A stretch of 32,659 nucleotides of DNA, taken from positions 1 to 32,659 of the forward strand of contig REBL01000095.1 in NCBI GenBank assembly GCA_007692755.1, written 5' to 3'. Numbering within the stretch: position 1 is the stretch's first letter; every line of letters starts with the position of its first letter. Source of the DNA: Nodularia sp. (in: cyanobacteria) (lineage in GTDB: Bacteria; Cyanobacteriota; Cyanobacteriia; Cyanobacteriales; Nostocaceae). The notes under the pieces were generated by a model. It saw only the letters and a program-made list of their open reading frames with translations. It was not told the origin of the DNA and searched no databases. Positions 10,912 to 20,680 of the stretch are shown piece after piece. Made by a program: the position numbers and the translations under genes.

Positions 10912-12500
10912 TATTCTAATGGTAATGCTAATTGTGCGGATGATTTAGGCTGAGATTTGGTCTTTTTCTTGGTTTTGGTTGCTACCTGTTGAGCTTTTTC
11001 TGCTTTGATACGTTCTAGGAGTTTTTCGGCTGGTTCGTCGTTGGGGTCTTGGGGGACAAGTTGACCTGTAAAGGCTTGTTTTAAGATGCTTTGGCGGAGT
11101 CTTTCAGCGCGTTTGATGTTAGTATCTACGGTTTTTTCGAGTTGGTCAATTATTGAAAATAAACGTTCAATTCCTTCAATAATTCTTAATTGTTCATCCA
11201 ATGGAGCTAGAGGAATTGGATAAATACGTAAATCGGATAATTCAATACTTTCAACGGTAGTTCCATCTTTAGAGCAAGTATGGAGAATATCCTCTCTTAA
11301 AGCTAAAGAAGCATTCAACAAATATTCTGGATTGAGTAATAAAGATGGAGTTAAAGCTTTTATATCTTGATTTATAGCAGTATCTACTAAATTTAGAGCA
11401 ATTGGTAAAATTCTTCTAAGTATTCCACTTCTAGTTACAAAGAAGAGAGAGCCAGCTTTTATTAAATTAGCTGTAGAATTTTCTAAGCCGATTTTAGTTA
11501 TTTTATCTTCTGAATTAGAAATTTTAAAACTTTTCATATCTTTAGGAGATACCCAAGGAATTGTTCCGTTTTCCCAATAATCAGCAATTGTTGTTCTGGG
11601 TGTTCCCCCTCCTGACCACTCACCAATTTGGTCATAGTTTACCCAACACCACCTATCTGGTAAATCTGGTAAATCAGAAGTATCAGGTGTAACGGGTTCT
11701 TTATATTTCAGTTTCCAACTATCATCTTTAGGAGTTTTACCCTGTGCTTGCATTTTCGCCAATTGTTCAGCTTCCCACTTCTCCCGGCGCTGCTTGAGGA
11801 TGCGTTCAAGTAACACTGAAGCGGGTTCTGATTCCCCTTGATGTGCTGTGCGCCATTCCTTAGTTAAATTTCCTTCCACTGCGGCTTTTAGCACCGCCTG
11901 ACGGTAGCGTTTTAATTTGGCTTTTACCTTTTTAAGTAACTCTACCCCTGCATCAAGTTGGGTGAATAATTCCTCAATTTTTGCAACAATGCGATATTGT
12001 TCAGGGAGTGGGGGAAGGGGTATAAATTCCTCTTTAATAGCTCCCATACTTACATTACCTTGTCCGACATTTCCTGTTTCATTTTGAAAGAAGTTGTCAC
12101 GAAAAGGTTCACTTTGAAGGGAGTAACAAAAATATACTGGATATAAAGGAGGATAAAATCTTAATCTTGCTACACGCTGATTAAGCAATAATTGTTTTTC
12201 ATTTTTTACAATAGTAACAAACCCATAATCTCTTTTTAATCTAGTTCCTGTAAGAGTAATGAGAATATCGTCTGATTCCAGTAAGTATCTATCTAATATT
12301 GAAGAATCAATTTTGTCAATAAAAGTTTTGTTATCTTTAATGTTTAACTTCCCAGGCTTTATATTACCAATCTTTATGATTTGAAATCCTTGTTCAGTAT
12401 AATTCTGACTTTTAAAGGCAAAACCACCTAGTGCTTCAGAAATATCATCTAATCTCGCCCACACCCAACCCTTTGGCAACTCATATAAATCTTCACCCAT
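10911..12500 (-). CDS. hsdS: type I restriction-modification specificity subunit (HsdS)
   Basis: A 529-residue specificity subunit with the usual double architecture. Target-recognition domain 1 is residues about 1-165, ending PLPPLPEQYRIVAKIEELF, followed by a spacer helix. Target-recognition domain 2 is about 280-430, ending PLAPLDEQLRIIEGIERLF, followed by the second spacer helix and a lysine-rich tail. The two TRDs recognise the two halves of a split DNA target, and the helices bind HsdM. The TRD-coding DNA is visibly more AT-rich than the central conserved part, a common sign of TRD exchange. Its ATG overlaps the hsdR stop codon (TAATG), and its own stop overlaps the kinase start the same way. 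The target sequence cannot be predicted from the protein alone. Confidence 0.95.
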   Translation of the reverse strand: MGEDLYELPKGWVWARLDDISEALGGFAFKSQNYTEQGFQIIKIGNIKPGKLNIKDNKTFIDKIDSSILDRYLLESDDILITLTGTRLKRDYGFVTIVKNEKQLLLNQRVARLRFYPPLYPVYFCYSLQSEPFRDNFFQNETGNVGQGNVSMGAIKEEFIPLPPLPEQYRIVAKIEELFTQLDAGVELLKKVKAKLKRYRQAVLKAAVEGNLTKEWRTAHQGESEPASVLLERILKQRREKWEAEQLAKMQAQGKTPKDDSWKLKYKEPVTPDTSDLPDLPDRWCWVNYDQIGEWSGGGTPRTTIADYWENGTIPWVSPKDMKSFKISNSEDKITKIGLENSTANLIKAGSLFFVTRSGILRRILPIALNLVDTAINQDIKALTPSLLLNPEYLLNASLALREDILHTCSKDGTTVESIELSDLRIYPIPLAPLDEQLRIIEGIERLFSIIDQLEKTVDTNIKRAERLRQSILKQAFTGQLVPQDPNDEPAEKLLERIKAEKAQQVATKTKKKTKSQPKSSAQLALPLE

Positions 12501-15226
12501 TACGCAGCTAACACCCCATTCAACTCATCTAAAACACCCATCAAATCATTCCCGAATAACTGATAACCCTGAAACGCCTCTTGAGGCATTTCCTGTAAAT
12601 CTTCCGCCTCAATTCTCACACTGGTAATAATATATGCCTTAATCTTCTCCAACCACACCACCTGCTGAGAACTAAACCCCCTTCCTGCTATCCATTGCTG
12701 AAACTTTTCCTCAACCGATACCGAGAAAGGTTCTAAAACTTCAGTTTCTCCCATTGCAAAGCGTACCAGAGAAATGATATCAGTCAACAACTTCTGCACT
12801 CCTGCACCCCGCACCTTATCCGCTTCCAGTTGCCCGTAAGCTTGCCATAACCTCTCAGGGGTCAAATTCCGGGGGGGACGTGACAGGGCATTTGCTAACT
12901 GCTTAATCTGCTCATAAGTAAACTTTCGCTGTCCGTAGGGTTGATTATAAAGGATAGACAGCGCCGTAATTTCATCCTTATTGTCCTGAATAAACTGCCG
13001 AAAACTCTCCACCGTCCCCCGTGCCTTATCCCTAGCTGTGGTATCAAAACCCGTTTGTAACACCACATCCTGACTGACATTATCAATAATTTGCTCATTC
13101 TTAGTTTTCAATTCTTTGAGCAAATCCCGAAATTGATAATTATCAAAAGGTAGACAAGCTTGATTAATTAAAATTTCTGCTACTTGCTGCTGTTGTTCTA
13201 CCGTTGGGGATAAAGTATTAAACTGCTGCTGTGCTTGGGTAATTTGTCTATCAGGGTCGAGGGCATCGAGTAAATCTCTAGTAATCTGTTGGATAGACTT
13301 ACCCTCAGCAACGGTTTGTAATTCCTGCCGTTCATCATCATTCAGTTGTTTTTCTAACTTTACCAACCTGCCCGCCAAAGACAACAGCGTGTCCTCATCT
13401 CGCACATCTGCGGCTACATCTTGCAGTAATTTATGAAAAGATATACTACGTTTCCTCTCCAACGGACGGGAATCAGTTTTATCTGATTCACACACCCCCA
13501 CAACATCGACAATTACAAATTGTTCTTTAACATGATTTCCCGGTGTGACAGCTTGAAAATCAGTCGGGTTAATCGTGCGGGTTCCTCTGCCTTTCATCTG
13601 CTCAAAATAAATTCGTGATTTCACATCCCGCATAAATATTAAACATTCCAGAGGTTTTATATCCGTTCCCGTAGAAATCATATCCACTGTCACCACAATA
13701 CGGGGATTAAAAGAATTGCGGAAACTGGCGATTAAATTTTCAGTTTTCTCCCCGGTGGTGCGGTAGGTAATCTTTTTACAAAACTCATTCCCCTTGCCAA
13801 ATTCTTCCCGCACAATTCGCACAATATCTTCAGCATGAGAATCATCTTTAGCAAAAATCAAAGTTTTCGGTACTTCGGTTCTATCTGGGAATATCTCGGT
13901 AAATAATCGCTGTTTAAAGGTACGAATCACCGTGCGAATTTGGTCAATTGCCACAACAGAACGGTCTAATTCTCTCCCCCCATAGCTTAATTGTTCATCC
14001 AACTGCTGCCAACGCACCGCACGGGTTTGACGATTGCGTGTATCAACATAAAACCCTGATTGAATAGTGCTACCCTGTTCAGTAATTTGGGTACGGATGC
14101 GGTAAACTTCATACCCCACATTTACCCCATCTGCTACCGCCCGTTCGTGGGGATATTCCATCACTAAGTTCTGATTAAAAAAACCAAATGTTTGCAGAGA
14201 TGGAGTAGCAGTCAAACCAATCAGAAAAGCATCAAAATATTCTAAAACTTGTCGCCACACATTATAAATTGAACGGTGACATTCATCAGTAATAATAAAA
14301 TCAAAAGTTTCTAAAGGAATTTTTGAGTTATAAACTACATCCTTAGTTTGTTGGTTTTCTTCTCCCCCACAAAACAAAGATTCTTGCTCATTTTCTGCCT
14401 CAAATTCAGCTTCCCCCCGCAACATGGAATAAAGTCGCTGAATTGTGGTAATACAAACTTTATTCACTGGGTCTATGGTATTGGAAGTCAACAACTGCAC
14501 GTTATAAAGTTCTGTAAACTTCCTCCCATCATCGGGGGTGACATATTGTTTAAACTCTTTTTCGGTTTGTTCTCCTAAGTTCTTTCTATCCACCAAAAAT
14601 AAAACTCGTTTCGCCCCGGCTATTTTAATCAGCCAATAAATAAAACTAACGGATGTGTAGGTTTTACCAACCCCCGTCGCCATCTGAATTAAGGCTCTAG
14701 AGCGATTTTGTTTTAGAGAATTAAATAACCCGCCAATGGCTTCTTTTTGACATTCCCGTAAATCCTCTGTGTCAATTTCCGGTAACAATTGCAACCGTCC
14801 TCTGAGGGTGTCAGATTGTCCTAACCATACTTGTAATGTTTCTGGTTTGTGGAAACTAAACACCTTTCTAGAACAAAAATCAGGGTCACGGTTATCTGTA
14901 AAACAAGTTTCAACCCCTGTGCTTTCGTAGAGGAAGGGTAAAGGTTTGCGGTGACAGTTTAATTTTTGGGGAAGCTGAAATGAATATTTATCAGATTGAT
15001 TTTCTACACCACTGAGAGTTGTACCTACTTTTTTCGCTTCAATCACACCCGCAGCTTTGCGATTAATAATTAGCAGGTAATCAGCAAACCCTGACTTGAG
15101 GGGATATTCCCGCACAGCAATACCCAAAGCAGCACTGAGATTGATTTGTTTATAGTCTTGAATAATCCAACCTGCATCGGTGAGTAGTTGGTCAATTTTG
15201 ACTCTGGCTTGTTCCTCTGGGGTCAT
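12500..15226 (-). CDS. hsdR: type I restriction enzyme, endonuclease/translocase subunit (HsdR)
   Basis: A 908-residue restriction subunit of the EcoEI-like size class. The N-terminal PD-(D/E)xK nuclease shows Asp49 and the Glu63-Ala-Lys65 triad. The superfamily 2 motor has Walker A MATGVGKT (182-189), the DECH box (314-317), LTATPS, and GRGTRT (motif VI). The C-terminal third matches the EcoEI R C-terminal region that binds the MTase. All motifs are intact, so it should translocate and cleave unmodified DNA with HsdM and HsdS. It is the first gene of the operon, so the promoter should lie in 15227-15330. Reading restriction before modification, with hsdM last, means correct expression depends on tight coupling of the whole operon. 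Confidence 0.96.
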   Translation of the reverse strand: MTPEEQARVKIDQLLTDAGWIIQDYKQINLSAALGIAVREYPLKSGFADYLLIINRKAAGVIEAKKVGTTLSGVENQSDKYSFQLPQKLNCHRKPLPFLYESTGVETCFTDNRDPDFCSRKVFSFHKPETLQVWLGQSDTLRGRLQLLPEIDTEDLRECQKEAIGGLFNSLKQNRSRALIQMATGVGKTYTSVSFIYWLIKIAGAKRVLFLVDRKNLGEQTEKEFKQYVTPDDGRKFTELYNVQLLTSNTIDPVNKVCITTIQRLYSMLRGEAEFEAENEQESLFCGGEENQQTKDVVYNSKIPLETFDFIITDECHRSIYNVWRQVLEYFDAFLIGLTATPSLQTFGFFNQNLVMEYPHERAVADGVNVGYEVYRIRTQITEQGSTIQSGFYVDTRNRQTRAVRWQQLDEQLSYGGRELDRSVVAIDQIRTVIRTFKQRLFTEIFPDRTEVPKTLIFAKDDSHAEDIVRIVREEFGKGNEFCKKITYRTTGEKTENLIASFRNSFNPRIVVTVDMISTGTDIKPLECLIFMRDVKSRIYFEQMKGRGTRTINPTDFQAVTPGNHVKEQFVIVDVVGVCESDKTDSRPLERKRSISFHKLLQDVAADVRDEDTLLSLAGRLVKLEKQLNDDERQELQTVAEGKSIQQITRDLLDALDPDRQITQAQQQFNTLSPTVEQQQQVAEILINQACLPFDNYQFRDLLKELKTKNEQIIDNVSQDVVLQTGFDTTARDKARGTVESFRQFIQDNKDEITALSILYNQPYGQRKFTYEQIKQLANALSRPPRNLTPERLWQAYGQLEADKVRGAGVQKLLTDIISLVRFAMGETEVLEPFSVSVEEKFQQWIAGRGFSSQQVVWLEKIKAYIITSVRIEAEDLQEMPQEAFQGYQLFGNDLMGVLDELNGVLAA

Positions 15227-15333
15227 GACTGATTTATTATGCGGGTATATAAATTGTCATACCTTTTGAGGTAAAAATACAAGTCATATTAGAGGCAATG
15301 CGGTTATAGCTAAAAAAGAGGGATAAAAACCGT

Positions 15334-15392
15334 CCTAAGAGGATGTTTTAAAAGTAGTTGGCTGTAATGTTAAGCACAAGTTGATCCCCCCT
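15334..15392 (+). repeat. direct repeat copy R flanking the hsd operon
   Basis: Starts CCTAAGAGGATGTTTTAAAA and continues to GATCCCCCCTA. It aligns in the same orientation with copy L at 8579-8635, at about 80% identity over 58 bases. Copy R continues into the MITE-like inverted element; copy L stops at the hsdM stop codon. Confidence 0.7.
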
Positions 15393-15560
15393 AGCCCCCC
15401 TTAAAAAGGGGGGAACTAGAATCAAACTCAATACTGCTCGGTTAAGCAAATTCGTGAGCCGAAAACCCTTGTAGAGACATTCCATGAAACGTCTCTACAT
15501 CCCTTAACCGAAAAGTATTGAAATCAAAGTCCCCCTTTATAAGGGGGATTTAGGGGGATC
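15383..15560. mobile_element. MITE-like inverted-repeat element
   Basis: A 178-base non-coding element with two nested pairs of inverted arms. The outer arms run GATCCCCC...GGGGGGAAC (15383-15416) against GTCCCCC...GGGGGATC (15529-15560); each arm also folds on itself (CCCCCC/GGGGGG). The inner arms are 15428-15446 and 15503-15521, complementary at 17 of 19 positions. Palindrome B lies at the centre. Such folded GGGGGATT/AATCCCCC elements are dispersed in Nostoc-type genomes. No transposase is encoded, so mobility would depend on one elsewhere. Confidence 0.6.
15471..15498. repeat. palindromic dispersed repeat, copy B
   Basis: A 28-base near-palindrome with arms GTAGAGAC and GTCTCTAC around a TTCCATGAAA core, preceded by AAAACCCTT as in copies A and C. 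It lies at the centre of the MITE-like element. Confidence 0.75.
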
Positions 15561-15670
15561 TAAAACGTTTTGCTACTAAAAAGGGGATTTTTTTATGTAG
15601 AAGTCCCTTACCAAATGGTGAATAATTCTCCCAATCCGCTAAACTCAGAAATGCTGCGTTCTTCCTCATC

Positions 15671-16852
15671 ATGTCAGACTCCCAAACTGTTAGTGCTGCT
15701 GTTGCGAAACTCTACGATACCTATCCCTTCCCCCCAGAACCTCTACTAGATGAAGCCCCTCCTGGGTACAATTGGCGCTGGAATTGGTTAGCCGCTTACA
15801 ATTTTTGCACTGGACGCAAACCACCAAAGCAAGATATCCGCATTTTAGATGCTGGTTGTGGTTCCGGTGTGAGTACTGAATATTTAGTACATCTTAACCC
15901 TCAAGCCCAGGTGGTAGGAATTGATTTAAGTGCGGGAACTTTAGAGGTAGCCAAAGAGCGCTGTCAACGTTCGGGTGCTGATAGGGTGGAGTTTCATCAT
16001 CTCAGCTTGTACGATGTGGAACAGCTACCAGGGGAGTTTGATTTAATTAACTGCGTGGGTGTGTTGCATCATTTACCCGACCCTATCCGTGGTATTCAAG
16101 CCTTAGCCAAGAAGTTAGCCCCTGGTGGACTAATGCACATTTTTGTCTACGGCGAATTGGGACGCTGGGAAATTCAACTCATGCAAAAGGCGATCGCACT
16201 TCTCCAAGGTGACAAAAAAGGCGATTATCGTGATGGGGTACAAGTCGGACGAAAACTATTTTCTTCTTTACCAGAAAATAACCGCATTGTCAAGCGAGAC
16301 AAAGAACTTTGGTCTTTAGAAAACCATAAGGATGAATGTTTTGCTGATATGTACGTTCATCCGCAGGAGACTGACTACAACATTGAGACGCTGTTTGAAT
16401 TAATTGATGCTTCTGGCTTGGAGTTTATTGGATTTTCTAATCCTGATTTTTGGCAGTTAGGAAGACTATTAGAGAAAGCACCGGAGTTAATGGAACGGGC
16501 GGATGAATTGAGCGATCGCCAGCGTTACCGCCTGATAGAATTACTAAATCCTGAAGTTACCCATTACGAATTTTTCCTCGGTCGTCCCCCCATCACTCAA
16601 ACCGACTGGTCAGACGAAAAAGTCCTATTGCAAGCCATTCCCGAACTTAACCCCTGTATTGATGGTTTTCCCAGTCAATGTGTATTTAACTACAACTATC
16701 AGATTGTCAACTTGTCAGCCACAGAGTTAGAATTTTTACAAAAATGTGATGGACATTTAACCGTGTCTGAAATTTTGGCAACTGTGCAAATCAACTTAAA
16801 TCAAGTCAAATCACTCCTCGAACAGCAGATAATTTTGTTAACACTGGGTTAA
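15671..16852 (+). CDS. class I SAM-dependent methyltransferase
   Basis: A 393-residue protein. Its N-terminal motif YDTYPFPPEP is typical of a cyanobacterial family of stand-alone methyltransferases. The Rossmann-fold SAM site is clear: DAGCGSG at 60-66, Asp85 after the second strand (VVGIDLS), and NCVGVLHHLPDP as the post-I motif near 128-140. Residues about 230-393 form a second, C-terminal region of unknown role. The substrate is not predictable; a small molecule or a lipid/quinone-type acceptor fits better than DNA, because no NPPY-type motif is present. It is divergent from the hsd operon and about 250 bases before the ATP synthase operon on the same strand. It is probably an independent chromosomal gene. 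Confidence 0.85.
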   Translation: MSDSQTVSAAVAKLYDTYPFPPEPLLDEAPPGYNWRWNWLAAYNFCTGRKPPKQDIRILDAGCGSGVSTEYLVHLNPQAQVVGIDLSAGTLEVAKERCQRSGADRVEFHHLSLYDVEQLPGEFDLINCVGVLHHLPDPIRGIQALAKKLAPGGLMHIFVYGELGRWEIQLMQKAIALLQGDKKGDYRDGVQVGRKLFSSLPENNRIVKRDKELWSLENHKDECFADMYVHPQETDYNIETLFELIDASGLEFIGFSNPDFWQLGRLLEKAPELMERADELSDRQRYRLIELLNPEVTHYEFFLGRPPITQTDWSDEKVLLQAIPELNPCIDGFPSQCVFNYNYQIVNLSATELEFLQKCDGHLTVSEILATVQINLNQVKSLLEQQIILLTLG

Positions 16853-17090
16853 TTAAACTACCAAGACTAGGACGCTGATTAGACACTTACCGAAGAGGAC
16901 AGGCAATAACGATAAACAGGCGAAATTTGAAGAAAGTTGGAACTTGATCTGCGGGAATTTCGGCTTTTTCCCCACTTCCCCACTTACCCCCTCGCCTACC
17001 ATTTTCCTGTACAGAGCAAGCTTCTACCGTGAGTCTTATCTCGGCAAGAAGTTAATTGTTTTTTTCTAAAGTATTGTTACCTGATCATGA

Positions 17091-17096
17091 TATGAT
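17091..17096 (+). promoter_or_regulatory. possible -10 box of the atp operon
   Basis: TATGAT sits 12 bases before the first possible ATG of atp1 and 54 bases before the GTG at 17151. No well-spaced -35 box is evident. If it is used, the leader favours a start at GTG 17151. Confidence 0.25.
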
Positions 17097-17108
17097 TCAG
17101 CTGACTGA

Positions 17109-17591
17109 ATGTGCAGTCATTATAAGTTAGCTGTACTGGTTTCAAGTCTCGTGAGCTTGTCAGAAGATTCAATCGACCCCACTCCGACAACACAACAAGA
17201 AACTCAATCTGGTTTTGAAGACACAGAACCAGTTAACGCTTCCATGCAGGAGTTCTATCAACTCTACCAGGAGTTGTTGATAATTACACTTGCCTTAACA
17301 GTGACTGTTTTTATCTCTGTGTGGATCGCTTACTCGCTGAACATCGCCCTCAATTATCTATTAGGGGCTTGTGCAGGTGTGCTTTATTTGAGGCTGTTGG
17401 CAAAAGACGTTGAGGGTTTAGGTAGAGAGAAACAGGCGCTGAGTAAAACGCGGTTAGCCTTATTAGTAGCTCTGATTTTCCTAGCATCGCGGTGGAATCA
17501 ACTACAAATTTTACCCATATTCTTGGGATTTCTCACATACAAAGCCACACTCATCTTCTACGTAATTAGGATGGCTTTTGTCTCTGACTAG
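17109..17591 (+). CDS. atp1: ATP synthase protein I (Atp1)
   Basis: A 160-residue small membrane protein in the position that always precedes subunit a in cyanobacterial atp operons. It has four hydrophobic segments: about 55-75 ([20 protein letters not shown]), 78-95, 112-127 and 134-155. It has the acidic, polar N-terminus of the AtpI/UncI family, which assists assembly of the c-ring and ion supply to it. The start is uncertain: the ATG at 17109 has no clear ribosome-binding site and gives an atypical N-terminus, while GTG 17151 in the same frame gives a 146-residue protein beginning [13 protein letters not shown] give the longer form and think the shorter equally likely. Confidence 0.85.
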   Translation: MCSHYKLAVLVSSLVSLSEDSIDPTPTTQQETQSGFEDTEPVNASMQEFYQLYQELLIITLALTVTVFISVWIAYSLNIALNYLLGACAGVLYLRLLAKDVEGLGREKQALSKTRLALLVALIFLASRWNQLQILPIFLGFLTYKATLIFYVIRMAFVSD

Positions 17592-17707
17592 CCAAAGCTC
17601 CGACAACCTGAAAAAGCTGACATAAGCTTTGCGTGAGGAATATCCACACTGCAAAATTGCTCCTCTTCTCCGGGTAATATTGGAGAAATGATTGATATGG
17701 AAAGAAA

Positions 17708-18454
17708 ATGCTGAATTTTCTGAATTTCTACTCTCTTCCACTTGCCGAATTGGAAGTGGGTAAACATCTGTACTGGCAAATAGGCAACTTCAAGCTGCAC
17801 GGTCAGGTGTTTCTCACATCCTGGTTTGTTATTGGTGTGCTAGTGCTAGTTTCCTTAGCCGCCAGCAGTAACATCAAAAGAATTCCCAGTGGGTTACAGA
17901 ACCTCATGGAATACGCCCTGGAATTCATTCGGGATTTGGCTAAAAACCAAATTGGCGAAAAAGAATATCGCCCTTGGGTGCCTTTTGTTGGCACTTTGTT
18001 TTTGTTCATTTTTGTGTCAAATTGGTCAGGGGCGCTGGTTCCTTTCAAGCTGATTCATTTGCCAGAAGGTGAACTAACAGCACCTACAAGCGACATCAAT
18101 ACAACAGTTGCCTTAGCGTTGCTGACATCGCTGGCGTATTTTTACGCTGGATTCAGCAAAAAGGGTTTAGGGTATTTTGGCAACTACGTCCAACCAGTGT
18201 CGTTCATGTTGCCCTTCAAGATTATTGAAGACTTTACCAAGCCTCTTTCCCTAAGCTTCCGTTTATTCGGCAACATCTTGGCTGACGAACTTGTAGTAGG
18301 TGTACTTGTATTGCTAGTACCCTTGTTTGTACCTCTGCCAGTCATGGCTTTGGGACTATTTACCAGCGCCATCCAAGCACTAATTTTTGCCACCTTAGCT
18401 GCGGCTTACATCGGTGAAGCGATGGAAGATCATGGCGAAGAGCATCATGAATGA
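17708..18454 (+). CDS. atpB: ATP synthase F0 subunit a (cyanobacterial name atpI)
   Basis: A 248-residue membrane protein with five or more hydrophobic helices. The essential arginine is Arg185 in [17 protein letters not shown], which faces the c-ring and drives proton exchange. The C-terminal helix [21 protein letters not shown] is also diagnostic. It forms the two proton half-channels of the thylakoid and plasma membrane ATP synthase. It is 116 bases after atp1 and 131 bases before the c-subunit gene. Length and motifs are normal. Confidence 0.98.
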   Translation: MLNFLNFYSLPLAELEVGKHLYWQIGNFKLHGQVFLTSWFVIGVLVLVSLAASSNIKRIPSGLQNLMEYALEFIRDLAKNQIGEKEYRPWVPFVGTLFLFIFVSNWSGALVPFKLIHLPEGELTAPTSDINTTVALALLTSLAYFYAGFSKKGLGYFGNYVQPVSFMLPFKIIEDFTKPLSLSFRLFGNILADELVVGVLVLLVPLFVPLPVMALGLFTSAIQALIFATLAAAYIGEAMEDHGEEHHE

Positions 18455-18573
18455 GGGGCATTAAATACCCTCAAAAGTCATTAGTCGTGAGTCATTGATT
18501 GTTTCACAATGATCAAGGGCAAATGGCAACTGACACACCACAACGTCTAAATCCACTCAACTCAGTAAATTAA

Positions 18574-18831
<258 letters not shown>

Positions 18832-18858
18832 TCAGTACTGAGTGCTGAGTACAAAAAA

Positions 18859-18930
18859 ATAGGAGTTAGGAGTTAGGAGTTAGATATTTAACTCATAACT
18901 CATAACTCACCGACTCAGGACTCAGGACTC
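18859..18930. repeat. three adjacent heptanucleotide tandem arrays in the atp operon
   Basis: Between the c and b' genes, three different 7-base units are each repeated three times: AGGAGTT (18859-18879), AACTCAT/C (18888-18908) and GACTCAG/T (18910-18930). The first and second arrays are partly complementary (GAGTTA against TAACTC) and can pair into a hairpin in the transcript. The atpG start follows at 18956. The arrays are STRR-type repeats characteristic of heterocystous cyanobacteria. Confidence 0.8.
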
Positions 18931-18955
18931 ATATATTAGATAGAAAATAGCAACC

Positions 18956-19447
18956 ATGACACACTGGATTACCTTATTAGCAGTAGAAGAGGTTGCCAAG
19001 GAAGGGGGGCTGTTCGATCTAGATGCTACCCTGCCCTTAATGGCAATTCAGTTTCTAGTTTTAGCTTTAGTGTTGAATGCAACACTATACAAGCCACTGG
19101 GCAATGCGATTGATGGCCGGAATGATTATATCCGTAACAATCAATTAGAAGCCCAGGAACGCTTGTCAAAAACCGAAAAATTGGCAGAGGAATATGAGCA
19201 ATCTCTAGCAGGCGCTAGACGACAAGCTCAAACAATCATTGCTGATGCTCAAGCCGAAGCTCAAAAAATCGCGGCTGAGAAAATAGCAGCAGTGCAGAAA
19301 CAAGCCCAGGCAGAAAAAGAAAAGACTGCTAGTGAAATTGAGCAGCAAAAACAAGCAGCTTTTGCTTCATTGGAGCAACAAGTGGATTCCCTCAGTCGCC
19401 AAATACTCGAAAAGCTTTTAGGAGCAGATGTAGTAAGTCGGCGCTAA
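18956..19447 (+). CDS. atpF2: ATP synthase F0 subunit b' (cyanobacterial name atpG)
   Basis: A 163-residue protein with one N-terminal membrane helix (about 27-45, [20 protein letters not shown]) and then a long, alanine/glutamine-rich charged helix to the end. This is the b-type peripheral stalk. Photosynthetic organisms have two divergent b subunits, and this one, encoded first and lacking the longer N-terminus, is b'. It pairs with the b subunit encoded next. It follows the heptamer repeat arrays by about 25 bases. Confidence 0.95.
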   Translation: MTHWITLLAVEEVAKEGGLFDLDATLPLMAIQFLVLALVLNATLYKPLGNAIDGRNDYIRNNQLEAQERLSKTEKLAEEYEQSLAGARRQAQTIIADAQAEAQKIAAEKIAAVQKQAQAEKEKTASEIEQQKQAAFASLEQQVDSLSRQILEKLLGADVVSRR

Positions 19448-19562
19448 TGAAAATTTAGCTTGGAATCATTAAGTGACATTGTAAAGACGCACTCGCCAAG
19501 TAACAGTTGTTGGCGGCGTGGGTCATGTTAAGCCTTGGCAGCGCAATTGTGGACGAAAAATC

Positions 19563-20126
19563 ATGGGGACTTTTTTACTGTTGATGGCGGAAGCCAGCGC
19601 CGTCGGAAGTGACTTGGCCGAGGAAGCGGGACATGGTGGTTTTAGTCTAAATACAGATATATTTGACACCAACCTGATTAACCTGGCCATTATTATTACT
19701 GTGCTGTTTGTTTTCGGGCGGAAAGTTTTGGGTAAAACCCTGACAACTCGCCGGGATACGATTGAAACAGCAATTAAGAATGCAGAGCAACGTGCTTCTC
19801 AAGCTGCACAGCAACTCAAAGAAGCACAGCAAAACTTAGAGCAAGCTCAAGCAAAAGCCGAACAAATCAAACAAGCAGCGCAAGAAAACGCTCAAGCTGC
19901 AAGCGAAGCTATCTTGGCGCAGGCTGCTGTAGATATTGAACGCTTGCAAGCAGCAGGAGCGGCTGACTTGAATGCAGACCTAAATAAAGCGATCGCGCAG
20001 TTGCAGCAACGGGTAGTTGCTCAGGCATTGCAAAAGGTCGAATCCGAACTAAAAAGCGGCATAGCCGACGATGCTCAACAAATTTTAATTGAACGCAGCA
20101 TCGCACAATTGGGAGGCGAGGTATGA
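19563..20126 (+). CDS. atpF: ATP synthase F0 subunit b
   Basis: A 187-residue peripheral-stalk subunit. The start at ATG 19563 ([13 protein letters not shown]) is chosen over an in-frame upstream GTG at 19518 because it gives the family's usual N-terminus and length. A short N-terminal leader-like segment, one membrane helix (about 34-51, [15 protein letters not shown]) and a long coiled-coil helix follow. It forms the b-b' stator stalk that holds alpha3beta3 against rotation. Its TGA stop overlaps the ATG of the delta gene (ATGA), so the two are translationally coupled. Confidence 0.95.
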   Translation: MGTFLLLMAEASAVGSDLAEEAGHGGFSLNTDIFDTNLINLAIIITVLFVFGRKVLGKTLTTRRDTIETAIKNAEQRASQAAQQLKEAQQNLEQAQAKAEQIKQAAQENAQAASEAILAQAAVDIERLQAAGAADLNADLNKAIAQLQQRVVAQALQKVESELKSGIADDAQQILIERSIAQLGGEV

Positions 20127-20680
20127 CAAGTAACATAGCAACAGCTGAAATAGCCGCCCCTTATTCACAGGCTCTGTTGTCACTCGCGCAATCAAAAGAA
20201 TTGACCGAAGAGTTTGGCGAAGATGCTCGGAGTTTGTTAGCACTGCTTTCAGAAAACCAGGATCTACAGAACTTTATTGGCAATCCCTTTATTACGGGTG
20301 AGAACAAAAAGGCTCTGATTAGAACAATCCTCGGTGAAAGTGGTAACGCCTACTTACGCAATTTTTTGTTGTTACTGGTAGATAAACGGCGGATAGTTTT
20401 TCTAGAACCAGTTTTACAGCAATATTTGGCTTTGTTGCGGCAGTTGAACCAAACCGTATTAGCGGAAGTAATTTCAGCAGTTCCCCTTTCAGAAGCTCAA
20501 CAGCAAGCTGTAGTCACAAAAGTTCTCGCTATAACTAATGCGCGCGAAGTCGAGCTGCAAACTAAAATAGATAGCGAGTTAATTGGTGGTGTGATCATTA
20601 AAGTCGGCTCCCAAGTAATTGACGCTAGTTTACGTGGTCAGTTACGCCGTCTTTCCTTGAGTTTAACTAGTAATTCGTAA
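20123..20680 (+). CDS. atpH: ATP synthase F1 subunit delta (cyanobacterial name atpD)
   Basis: A 185-residue soluble OSCP/delta subunit that links the b-b' stalk to the top of alpha3beta3. The helical N-terminal domain ([19 protein letters not shown]) and the C-terminal segment ([27 protein letters not shown]) match the family signature. The ATG overlaps the atpF stop by four bases. Length is normal. Confidence 0.97.
   Translation: MTSNIATAEIAAPYSQALLSLAQSKELTEEFGEDARSLLALLSENQDLQNFIGNPFITGENKKALIRTILGESGNAYLRNFLLLLVDKRRIVFLEPVLQQYLALLRQLNQTVLAEVISAVPLSEAQQQAVVTKVLAITNAREVELQTKIDSELIGGVIIKVGSQVIDASLRGQLRRLSLSLTSNS

Larger units (their letters stand above)
15227..15670. other. repeat-rich region between hsdR and the methyltransferase gene
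   Basis: 444 bases with divergent genes on either side. The first ~100 bases should contain the hsdR promoter. From 15334 it is made of nested repeats: direct repeat copy R, a folded-back C/G-rich element (15383-15560) and palindromic repeat copy B (15471-15498) in its centre. No coding frame is supported. Confidence 0.7.

Noticed and set aside
17823..18454. Missing beta and epsilon genes as a sign of a broken ATP synthase operon
   Set aside because: Cyanobacteria normally encode beta and epsilon in a separate operon, so this is the expected arrangement.
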